DNA of 64,000 nt from the NCBI RefSeq assembly GCF_002994745.2, contig NC_037094.1, positions 25,149,001 to 25,213,000 on the forward strand, given 5' to 3'. Position 1 is the stretch's first letter. Each line of letters starts with the position of its first letter. The notes beneath the pieces were generated by a model. That model saw nothing but the letters and a program-made list of their open reading frames with translations, was not told where the DNA came from and did no database searches. Made by a program: the position numbers and the translations under genes. This document shows positions 22,101 through 32,671 of the stretch, one piece after another. The DNA is from Rosa chinensis (taxonomy: Eukaryota; Streptophyta; Magnoliopsida; Rosales; Rosaceae).

Positions 22101-22967
22101 TGTGTAGCTAGGTAGTGGACGCTCTCGCTATGCTTACCTGGTAAACATTCTATTTGAGGTAAGGCCGTGTAGTTGGTCTATGGGACCGGTCATCGGGTTT
22201 GTGAGCTATTGGGATCCCGTCTACGAGTCGTGTACTTAATGATTTTCTTTACGTTATTTATGTGTTTTACGCATTTCTAAGTTCGTGATAATCCTTTACT
22301 GCATGCTATTTATAAAACCTAGTGGGGTTGAGCTCCTCTACTGGGCGATGAACGTATGTGATGCTCACCCCTACTTTCCCTCCAGGAACTGAGCAGGAGC
22401 CAGCTGAGGACCAGACTTAGACACTTGGGTGTTGGCATCGTCAAGTTGTGAATAGCTTCTTTTGGACTTGACTGTTGGTTTGGCAGGTATTGATCAGTCT
22501 CCCTCCTTTTGAAATTGTGAATGTGACTTTGTCTTATTGTGGGAGCCTTTGTAAATTTGTTACTATCCGCTTGCCTTTCTTTTGGTGTGTGTTATTTAGC
22601 GTGAATTTGAAACCCGAACCTTGGACTCGTGACTTTTGTGAAATGTAAATAAAGTACTCTTTTGTTGTAAAATCTTTACGCTTCCGAATCGTACTCTCAA
22701 CCTCAGTCGTAAACGTTTTTCTCACCACAATTCTAAAAGGCCTTGCAAGCTTTTGTGGCATGGGTTTGTGGCACAAGTTGCAGACTCATGTTCAGAAGCT
22801 TGTGGCGCTGTAACGTAATCCTTCCGGGGCATTACAGTAGGGTAGGGCCGGGCTTCATTTGTATGACCCATACCCTACCCTATTTTAAAAAGGGTCGGGC
22901 CGACCTGTCCTAATGGAAGGGCCGAGCCGGCCTGGCTTTGGGCCCAAGGGCCATATGATGAGGCCTG
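18895..22967. mobile_element. third-level hAT element of the nest
   Basis: Ends TAGGCCTCATCATGGG and, read inward from the right, CAGGCCTCATCATATG. Flanked by identical 8-bp duplications CTGTAGCC (18887-18894 and 22968-22975), diagnostic of hAT. Sub-terminal regions are full of GGGCCGGGC and AGGGTAGGGTCGGG words on both sides, as in hAT elements whose transposase binds clustered GC-rich sites. A GC-richer block at 19740-20330 may be a transposase leader; no transposase frame remains. Without the inserted LTR it is about 1.7 kb. Confidence 0.88.
20485..22836 (+). mobile_element. fourth-level solo LTR, Ty3/Gypsy (Tekay/Del-like), 2352 bp
   Basis: Starts TGTGAACTCCGG and ends CCGGGGCATTACA. It sits between perfect 5-bp duplications GTAGG (20480-20484 and 22837-22841), with hAT GGGTCGGGCC-type sequence on both sides, so the insertion edges are exact. 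Large size and the GGGGCATTACA end are typical of chromovirus Tekay/Del LTRs. There is no internal region or second LTR, so it is a solo LTR left by LTR-LTR recombination. It is the youngest layer. The family name is from wording only. Confidence 0.85.
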
Positions 22968-22987
22968 CTGTAGCCTCCACCATCAAT

Positions 22988-22988
22988 T

Positions 22989-23021
<33 letters not shown>
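22988..23021. repeat. CT microsatellite
   Basis: Uninterrupted (CT)n of roughly 34 bases beside the SINE poly-T tract. Confidence 0.95.
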
Positions 23022-23025
<4 letters not shown>

Positions 23026-23026
23026 A

Positions 23027-23252
23027 TTTTTTTTTTTTTTTTTTTTTTAGGGTTGGACGACAGTAGTAACCACTCACACACCCTCATGCAGTGTATCCCA
23101 GCATATCCGGACTAATAATTGCACCGCAGAAGCACGAACGTTGGTGTTTAATCAACCTAAGTTCCTCAAATCTGCTGGCCACGGGGTGGAGCTGAGATTC
23201 GAACGCTAGACCTGGGGGTTCCAAACTAGGCCGCTCGACCAACACACCACAC
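23027..23252 (-). mobile_element. tRNA-derived SINE
   Basis: On the minus strand the head carries a pol III A box (TGGTCGAGCGGCC, 23229-23241) and B box (GTTCGAATC, 23196-23204) about 25-35 bases apart, as in tRNA genes. A unique body of about 140 bp follows, then a 22-base poly-A tail (poly-T at 23027-23048). That is the layout of a plant tRNA-derived SINE, moved by LINE machinery. It is not a tRNA gene because no cloverleaf 3' half follows. The target duplication is not clear. Confidence 0.8.
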
Positions 23253-24250
23253 TATGTGGTTATGGGGCAGATGTTAAAACTCATAACATAATGCTAGATG
23301 CAGATTTTAATACGAAGTTTGGGGATTTTGGGTTTTAATCAAATTAGATAATAATCCGGTTTTGAAATATTATTCATCAATCCTTTTCTTTAATTGTAGT
23401 TTGATATGATGATATTAGTATTTCGGGGTCTTACCATCATCATTTCTGGGTTTGTATTGAAACAAAAAGAAAGGAAAAAAAATAAAAATAAAAACAATGA
23501 AAAGAGCCGAAGGAGTGCAGCGAGCCAGCGAGAGAACAGAAAGGAAATAGAGAACAATAAGTTATTGCATTAATTATGGGTAAATTGGAAAGAAATAAAA
23601 ATTAATTTCCACAGCATTAAATGTATAGGATTGAGTGAAGTTAGAAGACACTTGGCAAATAATAAGTGGGAAAGGTTGAAAGGGAAGGTAAATGGGGAAG
23701 GTTGCTAGCATTCCTCTTTGAGGATCATTTTATCACTTTAGGACAATTGTATGCATGTCATACGTTAACACATTGTATAATTTCCCAAGTTGCGCATATT
23801 GAACAATGAACGATCCGTCATGTCATGATTGATCTGCTAGGGTTATCCATCTTTTTCAATAATGTATGAAGAAGTTGTTCTTGTAATTTTATATTAATTA
23901 GATATATCTTCCAATGATATTAATTAGATATATCTTCCAATGCTAATGTTAGAGAAAAATACATACATCAGTCATTAGTGTGTCTCAAACCAAATATCAT
24001 CATTCATCAATCATTGTTTCCTTATGGTTTTGGGATGAAAATATATTTTCCTGAAAAAATGAAATGTCGACCTTACAGAATAGATCAAATAAGATGCCAA
24101 GACATTTGTACCAAGGAACGTGCATGTTTGTAATAATAATTGAATGGATCGGCACCAAAGTTTATGCTGCAGCTGATTCATTTCTTCGTACGTATTCTCA
24201 ACTTGTGATTTAATTGTACATCATATAGACATATATATATATATATATAT

Positions 24251-24649
24251 AGGGAAATTCTAGTGTAGTGGTGGGTATCTCATACCCACATTTACAAAAG
24301 TGAGAACAAATTTTGTTGTCAAAGTTGTAATTTGAGTCTTACTTTGTGTAATCTTAGTTCTAATAATGGTAATTACACCTCTTACGACATTTTACAAGTT
24401 TTTGAACAAATTCGTTGTCAATGTTGTAATCTTAGTTCTAATAATGGTAATTACATCTCTTACGACATTTTTACAAGCTTTTGAACAAATTTGTGGTCAA
24501 TATTGTAATTTTTGTTTAACTATATGTAAATAGTATAAATGAATATGGTAACTTTTGTTCTCAATGTTGTAATTTTTGTTTAAATACTAGTAAATTTTTG
24601 TTCAAATAGTTGTAAATGAGGATATCTCATACCCACCAGTACATTAGTT

Positions 24650-24653
<4 letters not shown>
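24251..24653. mobile_element. MITE inserted in a TA microsatellite, with internal tandem repeat
   Basis: Terminal regions AGTGTAGTGGTGGGTATCTC and, inverted, AATGTACTGGTGGGTATGAG flank a 403-bp AT-rich body. Both sides are (TA)n, consistent with insertion at TA, as for Stowaway/Mariner-type elements. Inside, a 78-bp unit starting TGTAATCTTAGTTCTAATAA is tandemly repeated (24347 and 24425), with weaker further copies of the TTGTAATTTTTGTT part. Confidence 0.7.

Positions 24654-24709
<56 letters not shown>
24654..24709. repeat. long TA microsatellite
   Basis: About 28 uninterrupted TA units; continues the shorter TA run at 24229-24250 on the other side of the MITE. Confidence 0.95.
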
Positions 24710-24712
<3 letters not shown>

Positions 24713-24884
24713 AGGGCCCCTTCTATATAAGATTGCTTTTATCAGTCCGATTATCTTAATTTGGATAATTGGATTCATATGCCCTAGACAGATGTACGCG
24801 TTTTCTTAACTGAAAGCTTAATTAGGATGTTCTTGCTTCCTGTAATTGAATACGTGAACGTACATAATCTGTTCTATGGTCATA

Positions 24885-24990
24885 GGGTTTTTCTTTGAAA
24901 ATTAAACTTCATTAAGCCCACGAGGGGGCAGGACTAAGAACAAGATAGAAGTAGATAACGAACAAGAAAAACCGATGAAATGAGTAGATA
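24885..24990 (-). mobile_element. LINE 3' end fragment
   Basis: Minus-strand wording (CCTGCCCCCTCGTGGGCTTAATGAAGTTTAAT towards the poly-A side, given here only in outline) matches the style of LINE 3' termini at 16760-16900. It interrupts duplicated segment copy c. Confidence 0.4.
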
Positions 24991-25470
24991 TCTATAATTT
25001 ATACCCCATATCCTCTTAATCAATAATGATTTGCTTCAATAATAAGCTCAAATATGCATGAGAATGCAAGGAAAGATAAAGATTCTCATTTCTCATCAAT
25101 CATAATTATGTGTGGATGTTGTCAGTACTTCTACGTTATAGAAATGAATTTCTATAAGAAATTGTGTGAGCCATTAGAATTAACTTTCCATTTCGAAATT
25201 ATCTCCTTTTTTTTTTGGTGATAATGCATTTGTTACCCTCAACAAGAGAATACGCGGTCATAGTACGGTGGTAGTCAAATTAGTTTTAGTTTCATGTATA
25301 TCCTTGAAATTTTAGAAAGTATCTCAATGTGTGTTTGCTTCATTCATGAGTTCAATGTACACAGACGTATTCCCAAAAAGATCACCAATGGCTAATAAAC
25401 AAGAAAGTTCGAAAGATCATGAAGTTTGTGATCAGTAGCTAACTACAAGAAGACATGACGATACGACTGT

Positions 25471-28400
25471 CTCCCACCTCCCATGCCATTGATCACAATG
25501 GATAAAGAAAGCAAAGGAAAAAGGAAATTGCTTGCAGCCAAGGTAATGTCTTTATTTGTAACAGTTCGTTTGGTGGACTGGCCTATAGCTAGTTTTAGGT
25601 GCTGTGCTCAAGCAATCAGCCTTACGTACCTATGTCCCTTTTCCATATTAAGTTCTAATAACCTTCATTTAGGAATGATTATAACATCAACCCTAGAAAA
25701 TAGACGAAACCCTAAAATTATTCCCGAATTACAACAGAAGAAAAAGCAAAAGGCCTAAACCTAGGGTGTTAGGGTTTGAATGGAAGTTAAAAGTACGTAT
25801 ATTAAAGATGCTTGATATCTGGTCGATTAGTCTCCCCAATTTGGTCAAACTGAGATAGAGGAAGATTAATCACGCAGACCTAAACCTAAAATGCCTCCCC
25901 AGTATGGCACGTTTTGGTTTCCGTTATCAGAGAATAAGTAGAGCAGGATATTGAAATGCGTTTAGTAAATTAATTGAATCAAAAACTAGATCGATCACCG
26001 TCATTGGCTCAAGTGCAATGAATCTTGTAATTTTTCCTGTGATTAAAACAAGACAGCTCTTGATATAATAAGTTGAACAAACTCGAAGATAATCTAGCAG
26101 CAGCTATTTTGTCCCCTAAATTAATTAAACAAACTGATACTGCGACTGGCAGAATAAGCTTCACGATCCCATGATTCATGTTGAGATAAGTATCGTTGTT
26201 GACAGTGTAGATAGTGTGATGGCCACGTGATCACAATCCGAAAGGCATGCAGCAGCCACAGTTTTGATGGAGTTATATACATATTTCAAAAGCTATAACA
26301 ATATAGTTTTGATTCACAATTTAATAAAATATCATCAATTATTTCTAGCTTATAAAACTAAAGTCATAATGAAGTAAATTAGAGCGACCACTATATAATT
26401 TGTTTAGGGACGGAACTAGGATTTATTGTTAATTTGTTAGGGGGTCTAGACTAAAAGGTAAGTTTAAACATATGACATCGACTTTAGTATTTTCCTTATT
26501 TCTTTTGGTGTAAGATACCATTATTATTGGAAACATGATAACTATACCCTTTTCATCTTCAAATCAATAAATTTTTCATTCCACCTGTCTCTAAGACCAA
26601 ATATAATTCATTCATAATATGATAATATCATTCAAGAAAATAACCAACCAGGTAAGTTTTTCAAATTCCTTATGAAGAACTTGAGAAAGGTCAACCTGCT
26701 AATCTCATCAAATATCTTGCAAGCAATATAGTTTTAGTCAAGTGTTATATTTATATATATATATATATGTATTTTTTATTTTGAAACTGTATGCATATCT
26801 AGTGGATGACGATTTAACAACATATGTATATTATTGACAAATATGTCTAATGTATAAAAATAATTCATAATTACGTGACGTACGGCTATATAATTAATCT
26901 ATATTTTCGTTTTTCAAATTCCTTATGAAGAACTTGAGAAAGGTCAACCGGCCAATTTAGTCAAATAGTTTGCAAGCATGCGATATAAGATTGAAGATTG
27001 CGCTTGTTGTATGACATTCTCGATCACCTTTAATTTGACCAAGCTTTTTGTTAAGTTTGCACACTCCCTCACACATTCTTCCCTTGAAACTTCAATTAGT
27101 ATTAAGGAATCAATCCAGATTAATATGTGAACATTAATTTAGAGAATAATTACTAATTCTTCTATCGATCTAACGTAGTCAGTGGGTCGTCTGTTGTTTC
27201 ACTTTCCAGACACGTACTATTGTTTATACACCTGAAAATTTGCTTCAACTAGAATGAAGCAGCTACAACAATAATGGACTAATGGTGGAGGCTGTGCGTA
27301 CTTATACTCTCACGTCTCACCCATGTAAAGATGAGCTGAGATTTATACTATATTACTATCCACGTTATTGCATCAATGCAAACATATCTGTTCAAATACC
27401 AGAACATATGCCAGAAGATCTAGAGCAGATTGAACTCAAAATTCGTAGGTTATGTTGAGACGATATCGAGTACAAATAAAGTTGTGGGTATATTAAGATG
27501 TGTGGTTTGTGGCTTTGCAGAATAATTGAATGTATTTAGAGAAAATTGGGATTGTGTTCTGCTTAATTAATTACCCAAAAAATGTAATAAACTGTTTCTA
27601 AATGTTTGTACTGGGCCAATATTGTGCTCCATAGCATGTTAACAGGCCTATCTAGCAAGGATTTTTTTTTTGTGTGGTAATCTACATGTCGTAAATTAGG
27701 CCTGGCAGTATCTCCCAAATCATTTTGGCTTTAGCATTGCCACTATTTAGACAAAGATAGTTAGCGATTAAGGGGCACATTGATAGCATTGGGAAGATCT
27801 TATGGTTAAATTGCTTCATCTCAAAGTTTAGATTTCGGTAAACTTTCCTAGTCCCCCTATGACAAGAGGCGTATGAGCGTACGTCCACGATCTACCATAT
27901 AAAGATGCGCCTCTTGTCCTCCTCATTACTGAAACAAAAAAGATGGAAGCCGCATTCAACAATGAATGTGACTATCCCATACGGTTCCTCTAATGCATGT
28001 CCGAAATGAAACACCACATTGTGACTATATATAATGATGCGTCATGAAGCGAACTCAAAACTATATTAGTCCGTATATTTATTAAAATTTTCTTCCATGT
28101 TTTCTTTTTCCTATCGATGAATTCAAATCCTCCAACTAAAGTCAAAAGTAGACCAGCTTGAGCACCATTTCAAGTGGTCATTCCAAAAAAGCAAGCACCA
28201 TGTATAATGATCAAGAAAAGTATTCCTCACCACTATAATTTTATAGCATTTTACTGTGAGCTGAAGATCTTTTATAAATAGCAGTCGTGGAATATGTGAT
28301 GGCCATTCTCAGCAAATTGAAGCCAGCTTTCATGTATTTGTGAAATCACGTCGATGGTGGAGGTGGCGGCATTTTTTTCTTGTTCACAATGGTCAAGAGG

Positions 28401-29449
28401 CATGTCAAACGCAAGCGAGTGATTTAGAAATTTGGTTAACATCATGTTTGAGTTTGACTTTCAATAATATTTCATTTCAAAAATTAAGTATTAAAACTGT
28501 TTAAAAAAAATTAATTTTTGATAATAAGGAAGTCATAAACTTATTAGAACAGGAAAAATTACCCGGTACGTCATCTATTTTTCTCAATTTAAGTAACATT
28601 TTCTTAACTTTACTCGACTCCTCTCGTATCAAGTACTTACAAAAATTTAATATCACCATTTTGCTGTATGTTTTTTGAAACTCTAGAAAATGAATGATAA
28701 AGGAAATGGAATTCACTTCCCACACTGTCCCATTCGTATTCGGTGATAATTAAAATATAGCTAAATGAAAAGTTGTATAATGTCAAACTATAGCTTCTAT
28801 CTAGCTAGGACTAACTTAATAAGGAAACTGTTTCCTTTTCTTTCTAATCATAAAGGAAAAGAAATACAATAACAGTTGAAGGAAAGAACAGCATTGAAAG
28901 ACATTACTCTTGAACAGTACAAACTTACCTTCTTGCTCAAGTAAATTGATGTATCCCTAGACCTATTTTCAAATTTGAACTCCTCATTTTGTCCTTTTGA
29001 TAAATTTTGAACTCCTCAGTACTTTGTCCTTTTGATCAGCTTGTGACTTCCAGCAGGAAACTTGCATAAAACCAAAATCGCAAAATTGTTGTTGGTGACT
29101 CGGTATTGGTTGACACTTTGACACCTTACATTAGTACACTAGTACATTCAGTGAAATGTAGTATAGTGGGGGAGCAAGCAAATTTGTACATCACACAAAA
29201 TGACATATGAATGAAACTATGGACCAATATTGCTTTTATATATTGCAACCATAACATGGTAAACACAAAACATAAATGTATGCAAGGAAAAAGAGAGACA
29301 ATGGTAAAGAATTTAGGTCAAATAAAAGAATTTATATGTGGATAGAATTTCAGAAAAGAAAAAGAAAAAACCAATGCCACTTACCCATGTGGCCATATAC
29401 ATTACCTCTTGGTAAATTCACTTCAAGAGAGGGGAACCAAAAAGAAACC
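25471..29449. other. intergenic with a hAT-end relative and a direct repeat
   Basis: 26407-26655 begins TAGGGACGGAACTAGG and is an inverted relative of the right end of the hAT-like element at 3436-4468, but no second terminus is present. A 75-bp direct repeat (GTTTTTCAAATTCCTTATGA...AAGGTCAAC) occurs at about 26655-26733 and 26909-26980. Otherwise AT-rich, with no gene I can support. A small frame at 25483-25758 has no recognisable features. Confidence 0.45.
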
Positions 29450-29470
29450 ATGGAAAAATAAAAATAAAAA

Positions 29471-29476
29471 TTTATT
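29471..29476 (-). terminator. poly-A signal candidate of the BOI-related gene
   Basis: AATAAA on the minus strand lies about 110 bases beyond the stop codon at 29584, a normal distance for a plant near-upstream element. Cleavage would fall near 29450. Confidence 0.45.
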
Positions 29477-29583
29477 GTACCCAAATATTATTTGGTTTCC
29501 TTTCTTCTTTTTTCATTTTTTTTTTGTCCAGTTTGAATTTTATAATACCATTGGGCCTGGGCTCCTAGCTCTGGGCTTGGGCC

Positions 29584-30958
29584 CTAGCAAAGGAAGACTT
29601 CCACACTCGAATTTCTCAAGGTGAGACACAATGGGCAGGACTGAACCATTTGGTCACACTCTGTACAGAGGCATAGGTGCCGACACGGCAACAGCACCAC
29701 CGACGCCACTCCTTTCCGACACGCTTTACAACTCGGACCCGACCCGGTGGCGCGTTCCGGGTCAATGTACCCTGACTCGGCATCCTCCGCCTGGTTTTCG
29801 GCGCATGTTAGCCCATCGTCGGCTCTCCTGCTATCCTGCGCACCCGCCACTTGGAACCCGGCGCTCATCATGGCCTTGGCCTGTTGGACTTGGACCTGGA
29901 GGGACGCGGCGGTGGCCTCCTGCGCACGCGCCTTGGCCTGCCATATCTGCGCCTCAACGCTGAGCTGGGCGGCGCGTGCCTCTAACTCGGCATTCCTGCG
30001 CGTGGCCTTTTGGACCTCTGCCTCCTTCTCTCGCAATTTACGGGAAATAGACTCCTCAGCTGCGCCCAGTAGCGCACGGTAGTGTGTCTGCCGCTTCTCT
30101 GCTAATGTGCGCTGTAGTTGTTCCCCCTGGAAAATTACAAACCCAGAAAAAAACTCAATCATTCTGCCCCAGTTTTAAAAGAAAAAAAACGAAAAACCCA
30201 TCTGAGAAGATTTGAAATTTTTACAAACCCAATTGAGAAGAGTGAAGATTTTTACCTGGGCTTGAAGGAACTGGTCTAATTCGTCCCTCTGTTGTTTGAT
30301 TTGGGAGGCGAAGTCCTCTGCCAAAACAGACAACAGAGATGAAGAAGAGTGACAATCCTGTTGTTGTTGCTGCTGTTGTTGTTGTTGATTGTGATGATGC
30401 TGTTGAAATTGTTGTTGTTGGTCTCCAAAAGATAATCGGAGGCCGGTGGAGACGACATTGGGATGGTGGTTGTGGTTGTGATTGTGATTGTGGAGCTGAG
30501 AGAGGTCGATGAGTTGAGGAGGTTGCAAAGAGAAGGGAATCATTGAAGGTGTGATATCAGTGCCAACTGAAGTTTCTCTTCCTCTCTTGCGCTGATTAGT
30601 ACTATTCCCTGTTGTGATCAAACAAACCCAATTCAAAAACCAGTCCTTTATTGATTGAATCGGTTTTGATGGCCTGAAACATGAATCGGGTTATCAAGAT
30701 GGAATGAATTGCAAGTCAATTACCTCCTACACCATTGTTGAATAGCATGTGGGATTGATCAAGGTACAATCCCTGTTGCGCTTGTAATGAATAATCATGC
30801 GGTTCTTGTGCGTTTCTGCAGAATCAATGAAAATTGAACCGGGGATTAGAGTCATCAGACCAGATATATATGCAGATTGAAAACTAAGGAAGGTGAATGG
30901 AGAATTCAAACCTGTTTAGGAATAGAATATTGGAAGGGTACTGAGCTTGAACTGCCAT
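29584..30958 (-). CDS. BOI-related RING-type E3 ubiquitin ligase
   Basis: Four exons, minus strand: 30912-30958, 30724-30815, 30256-30608 and 29584-30126, all with GT-AG introns and consistent phase, giving 344 residues from the ATG at 30958 (MAVQAQYPSNILFLNR). In order: a short N-terminus; KRGRE at 54-58, a signature of the family; an Asn/His run (86-95); Gln-rich runs including ten Gln at 121-130; an acidic LAEDFASQIKQQRDE segment (142-156); a long coiled coil (about 165-250); and a C-terminal RING at 297-331 with Cys297, Cys300, Cys312, His314, Cys318, Cys321, Cys328 and Cys331. Arabidopsis BOI and BRG1-3 are E3 ligases that restrain cell death and disease symptoms and act with DELLA proteins on gibberellin responses. 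That role here is inferred from family. All zinc ligands are present, so it should be active. The last exon is notably richer in G and C than the first three. Confidence 0.92.
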
Positions 30959-31430
30959 TGCAGATTGTAGGTTGTTGATGATATGGAAGAGAGGGGAGAG
31001 TTGTGAATAAAATAATAATGTGTTGGGTATTGGAAATTGGTGGGGAGAGGGAGAGGAAGTTATTAAGAAGAGAAGGGAGCAATGTGGAGGGTGAAAGAAC
31101 AATAAACGCTGCTAGCACATAACAAGCATGATGAAAGATGCCCCTCAACAAGTCACAAAACCAAGGCAAAGGCGGACTATTCAATGAGAAAGATACAGAG
31201 CAAGAGAAAATAAAATAACACGAACAAAGTAAGAACAGAGAGATGATAGATACTTTTCAGAGAAAGAAAGAAAGAAAGAGAAGAAGGAATCAGAGAGAGA
31301 GAGAGAGGAAAATGATCAATTATGTGAATAGAGAGGGCACCACCACAACCATCAGAATTAGCAGCACCTTCTTCAGAATCAGCACCATTCCCTTATTATT
31401 ATTGCTACCTGATGGCTTCTGCTTATATAT
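30959..31430 (-). promoter_or_regulatory. 5' leader and core promoter of the BOI-related gene
   Basis: A TATA box reading TATATAAG on the minus strand lies at 31422-31429, about 465 bases upstream of the ATG, so a leader of about 430 bases is expected. The leader holds a CT-rich tract on the transcript strand (GA-rich at 31262-31309), and a further CT/GA tract (31433-31442) abuts the TATA box, as is common in plant promoters. Plus-strand open frames across this stretch (31243-31785) are low-complexity and not genes. Confidence 0.55.
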
Positions 31431-32654
31431 CCCTCTCTCTCCTATTTACTTTGGCACTTTGTTTTCACCTACTTTCCTTGCCTGCCTTCCTTCCTTCCCT
31501 TGTTTGCTCTGCTTTGTTAATGTAGAGATGGAGAGAGAAAGTAGAGAGAGAATAGGGGGGAGCTTGGAGGAAGAGATAGATGCGATTGAAAACGAATCAG
31601 TCCAAGAGAGAGACACCCTTATATTCTGCTTCTTTCTTTCTTTTCCTTTGGCTTCCCTCTTCTTCTTCGCGTGGGGTTTGGCTTTTCTTGAGAGGGAGTC
31701 TCGTGCTTGTTATTTCCAACACCAACATCGCCCCATTTATTTACACCACCCCCATATTTTTTTTTTTTTTTCCTTCTTTTTTTAAAAACAATAACCCATT
31801 CCCTATTCAACAATAGGGTCTTAGATTTTTCACATAAATTTTGAAAAAAATAAAAAGAAAAATAATAAATAAGAAAGAGAAGAGGGCTTGAAGATGCTTG
31901 TGAAACAGTGATGTAGATGTGCTTGTTATTGTTGGGCGTGCAGGTCTCTCTGCCGCTACCGCTGCCGCTGGAATTGTTTTTATATGGTCCATGCATCTCT
32001 CGCCAGCTCCCTGTTTCTTTCTTTTTTATTGTTTTTTCTTGTATAAATTTTAAAAAAAAAAATAACAAAATTGTTGATAAATTTATTCCTTTTGGGTTTT
32101 GTTCAATTTTAGTAAAAATCTTTTCGTCCATGAAGAAAAATTAAACTAGACTTTTACTTGGCTGCGAAGATTCAAACCCTTAAACAGCTATGAGTTTGTT
32201 TGGCCCCTTTTCTTATCTTAGAAAATAAAGAAAAATCACACTACACAATTATAACTCCGACCAAATTGCATGGTGGTTGGTTTTCTCTTTTTTCCATTCA
32301 CAAAACGTTCTTTGATTAAGATTTTCATGCATATATGAATATGACTATAAATACCAAATGACAAAAGTGGCCCTTTAATTTTACCGTTAATTAAGGACAA
32401 AGTAAAAGAAGAAGTTGAACCATTCCCTAATCTGTACTGGGTTTGGCTTTGTTGTAACGATTATCTATAATTATTCACGATTATCACTTAAATTATCTGC
32501 AAAATTCTTTAAAGATCAAATCTTTTCTAGAGAAAGGATTGACGAACCTTCATGATAGTAGTCATCAAAACCCGTGCATGCTCTTTTCTTATTTTACAAG
32601 TAGGATCCAAATTATGTGAGAAAAATGAATCCCATTTACCATATCACTAGCTAC
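31431..32654. other. upstream intergenic region of the BOI-related gene
   Basis: AT-rich, with poly-T and poly-A runs (31757-31771, 32053-32062) and GA/CT-rich stretches. No further gene and no repeat terminus recognised up to the LINE insertion at 32655. Confidence 0.5.
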
Positions 32655-32671
32655 AAATTAAATGCCAAAAA

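Larger units (their letters stand above)
18458..23716. mobile_element. second-level long-TIR element of the nest
   Basis: Left GGGGAATGCTAGCAATCTTC and right ...GAAGGTTGCTAGCATTCCTC are inverted partners. The match continues for about 180 bp with words such as TAATTATGGGTAAATTGG and GGATTGAGTGAAGTTAGAAG. It was interrupted by the hAT element at 18895-22967 and by a SINE at 23027-23252. Flanks TTTGAGAAC and TTTGAGGAT may be a decayed 9-bp duplication (six of nine). Mutator-like affiliation is likely but not certain. Confidence 0.8.
18304..23786. mobile_element. outermost Mutator-like element of a four-level nest
   Basis: Left end GGGTAAGGCTATAGTATGTTAA and right end, read inward, GGGAAATTATACAATGTGTTAA match at about 15 of 22 positions. 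They are flanked by AAGTTGCAC (18295-18303) and AAGTTGCGC (23787-23795), a 9-bp duplication with one change. Its own sequence is only about 224 bp (18304-18457 plus 23717-23786); the rest is later insertions. It contains several TTACCACTTT words. Oldest insertion of the stack by position. Confidence 0.65.
23960..25470. repeat. duplicated segment, copy c, interrupted by insertions
   Basis: Third relative of copies a and b, in the same order: CATTAGTGTGTCT, CATTGTTTCCTTATG, AAGATGCCAAGACATTTGTACC, CTGCAGCTGATT, then after a MITE and AT tract ATCAAGGGCCCCTTCTATA, GCTTTTATCA, CCCTAGACAGATGTACG, CTTCCTGTAATTGAATACGT. After a LINE 3' fragment come AGATCACCAATGGCTAATAA and ACAAGAAGACATGACGATAC. So a 0.5 kb ancestor was expanded here by insertions. 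Function unknown. Confidence 0.7.

Noticed and set aside
25483..25758. 91-codon plus frame starting MPLITMDKESKGKRK
   Set aside because: No recognisable domain or homology by eye; flanks show no promoter or splice context that would support it.
31243..31785. 180-codon plus frame opposite the BOI-related leader
   Set aside because: Arg/Glu and Phe/Leu runs come from GA and CT tracts of the leader and promoter.
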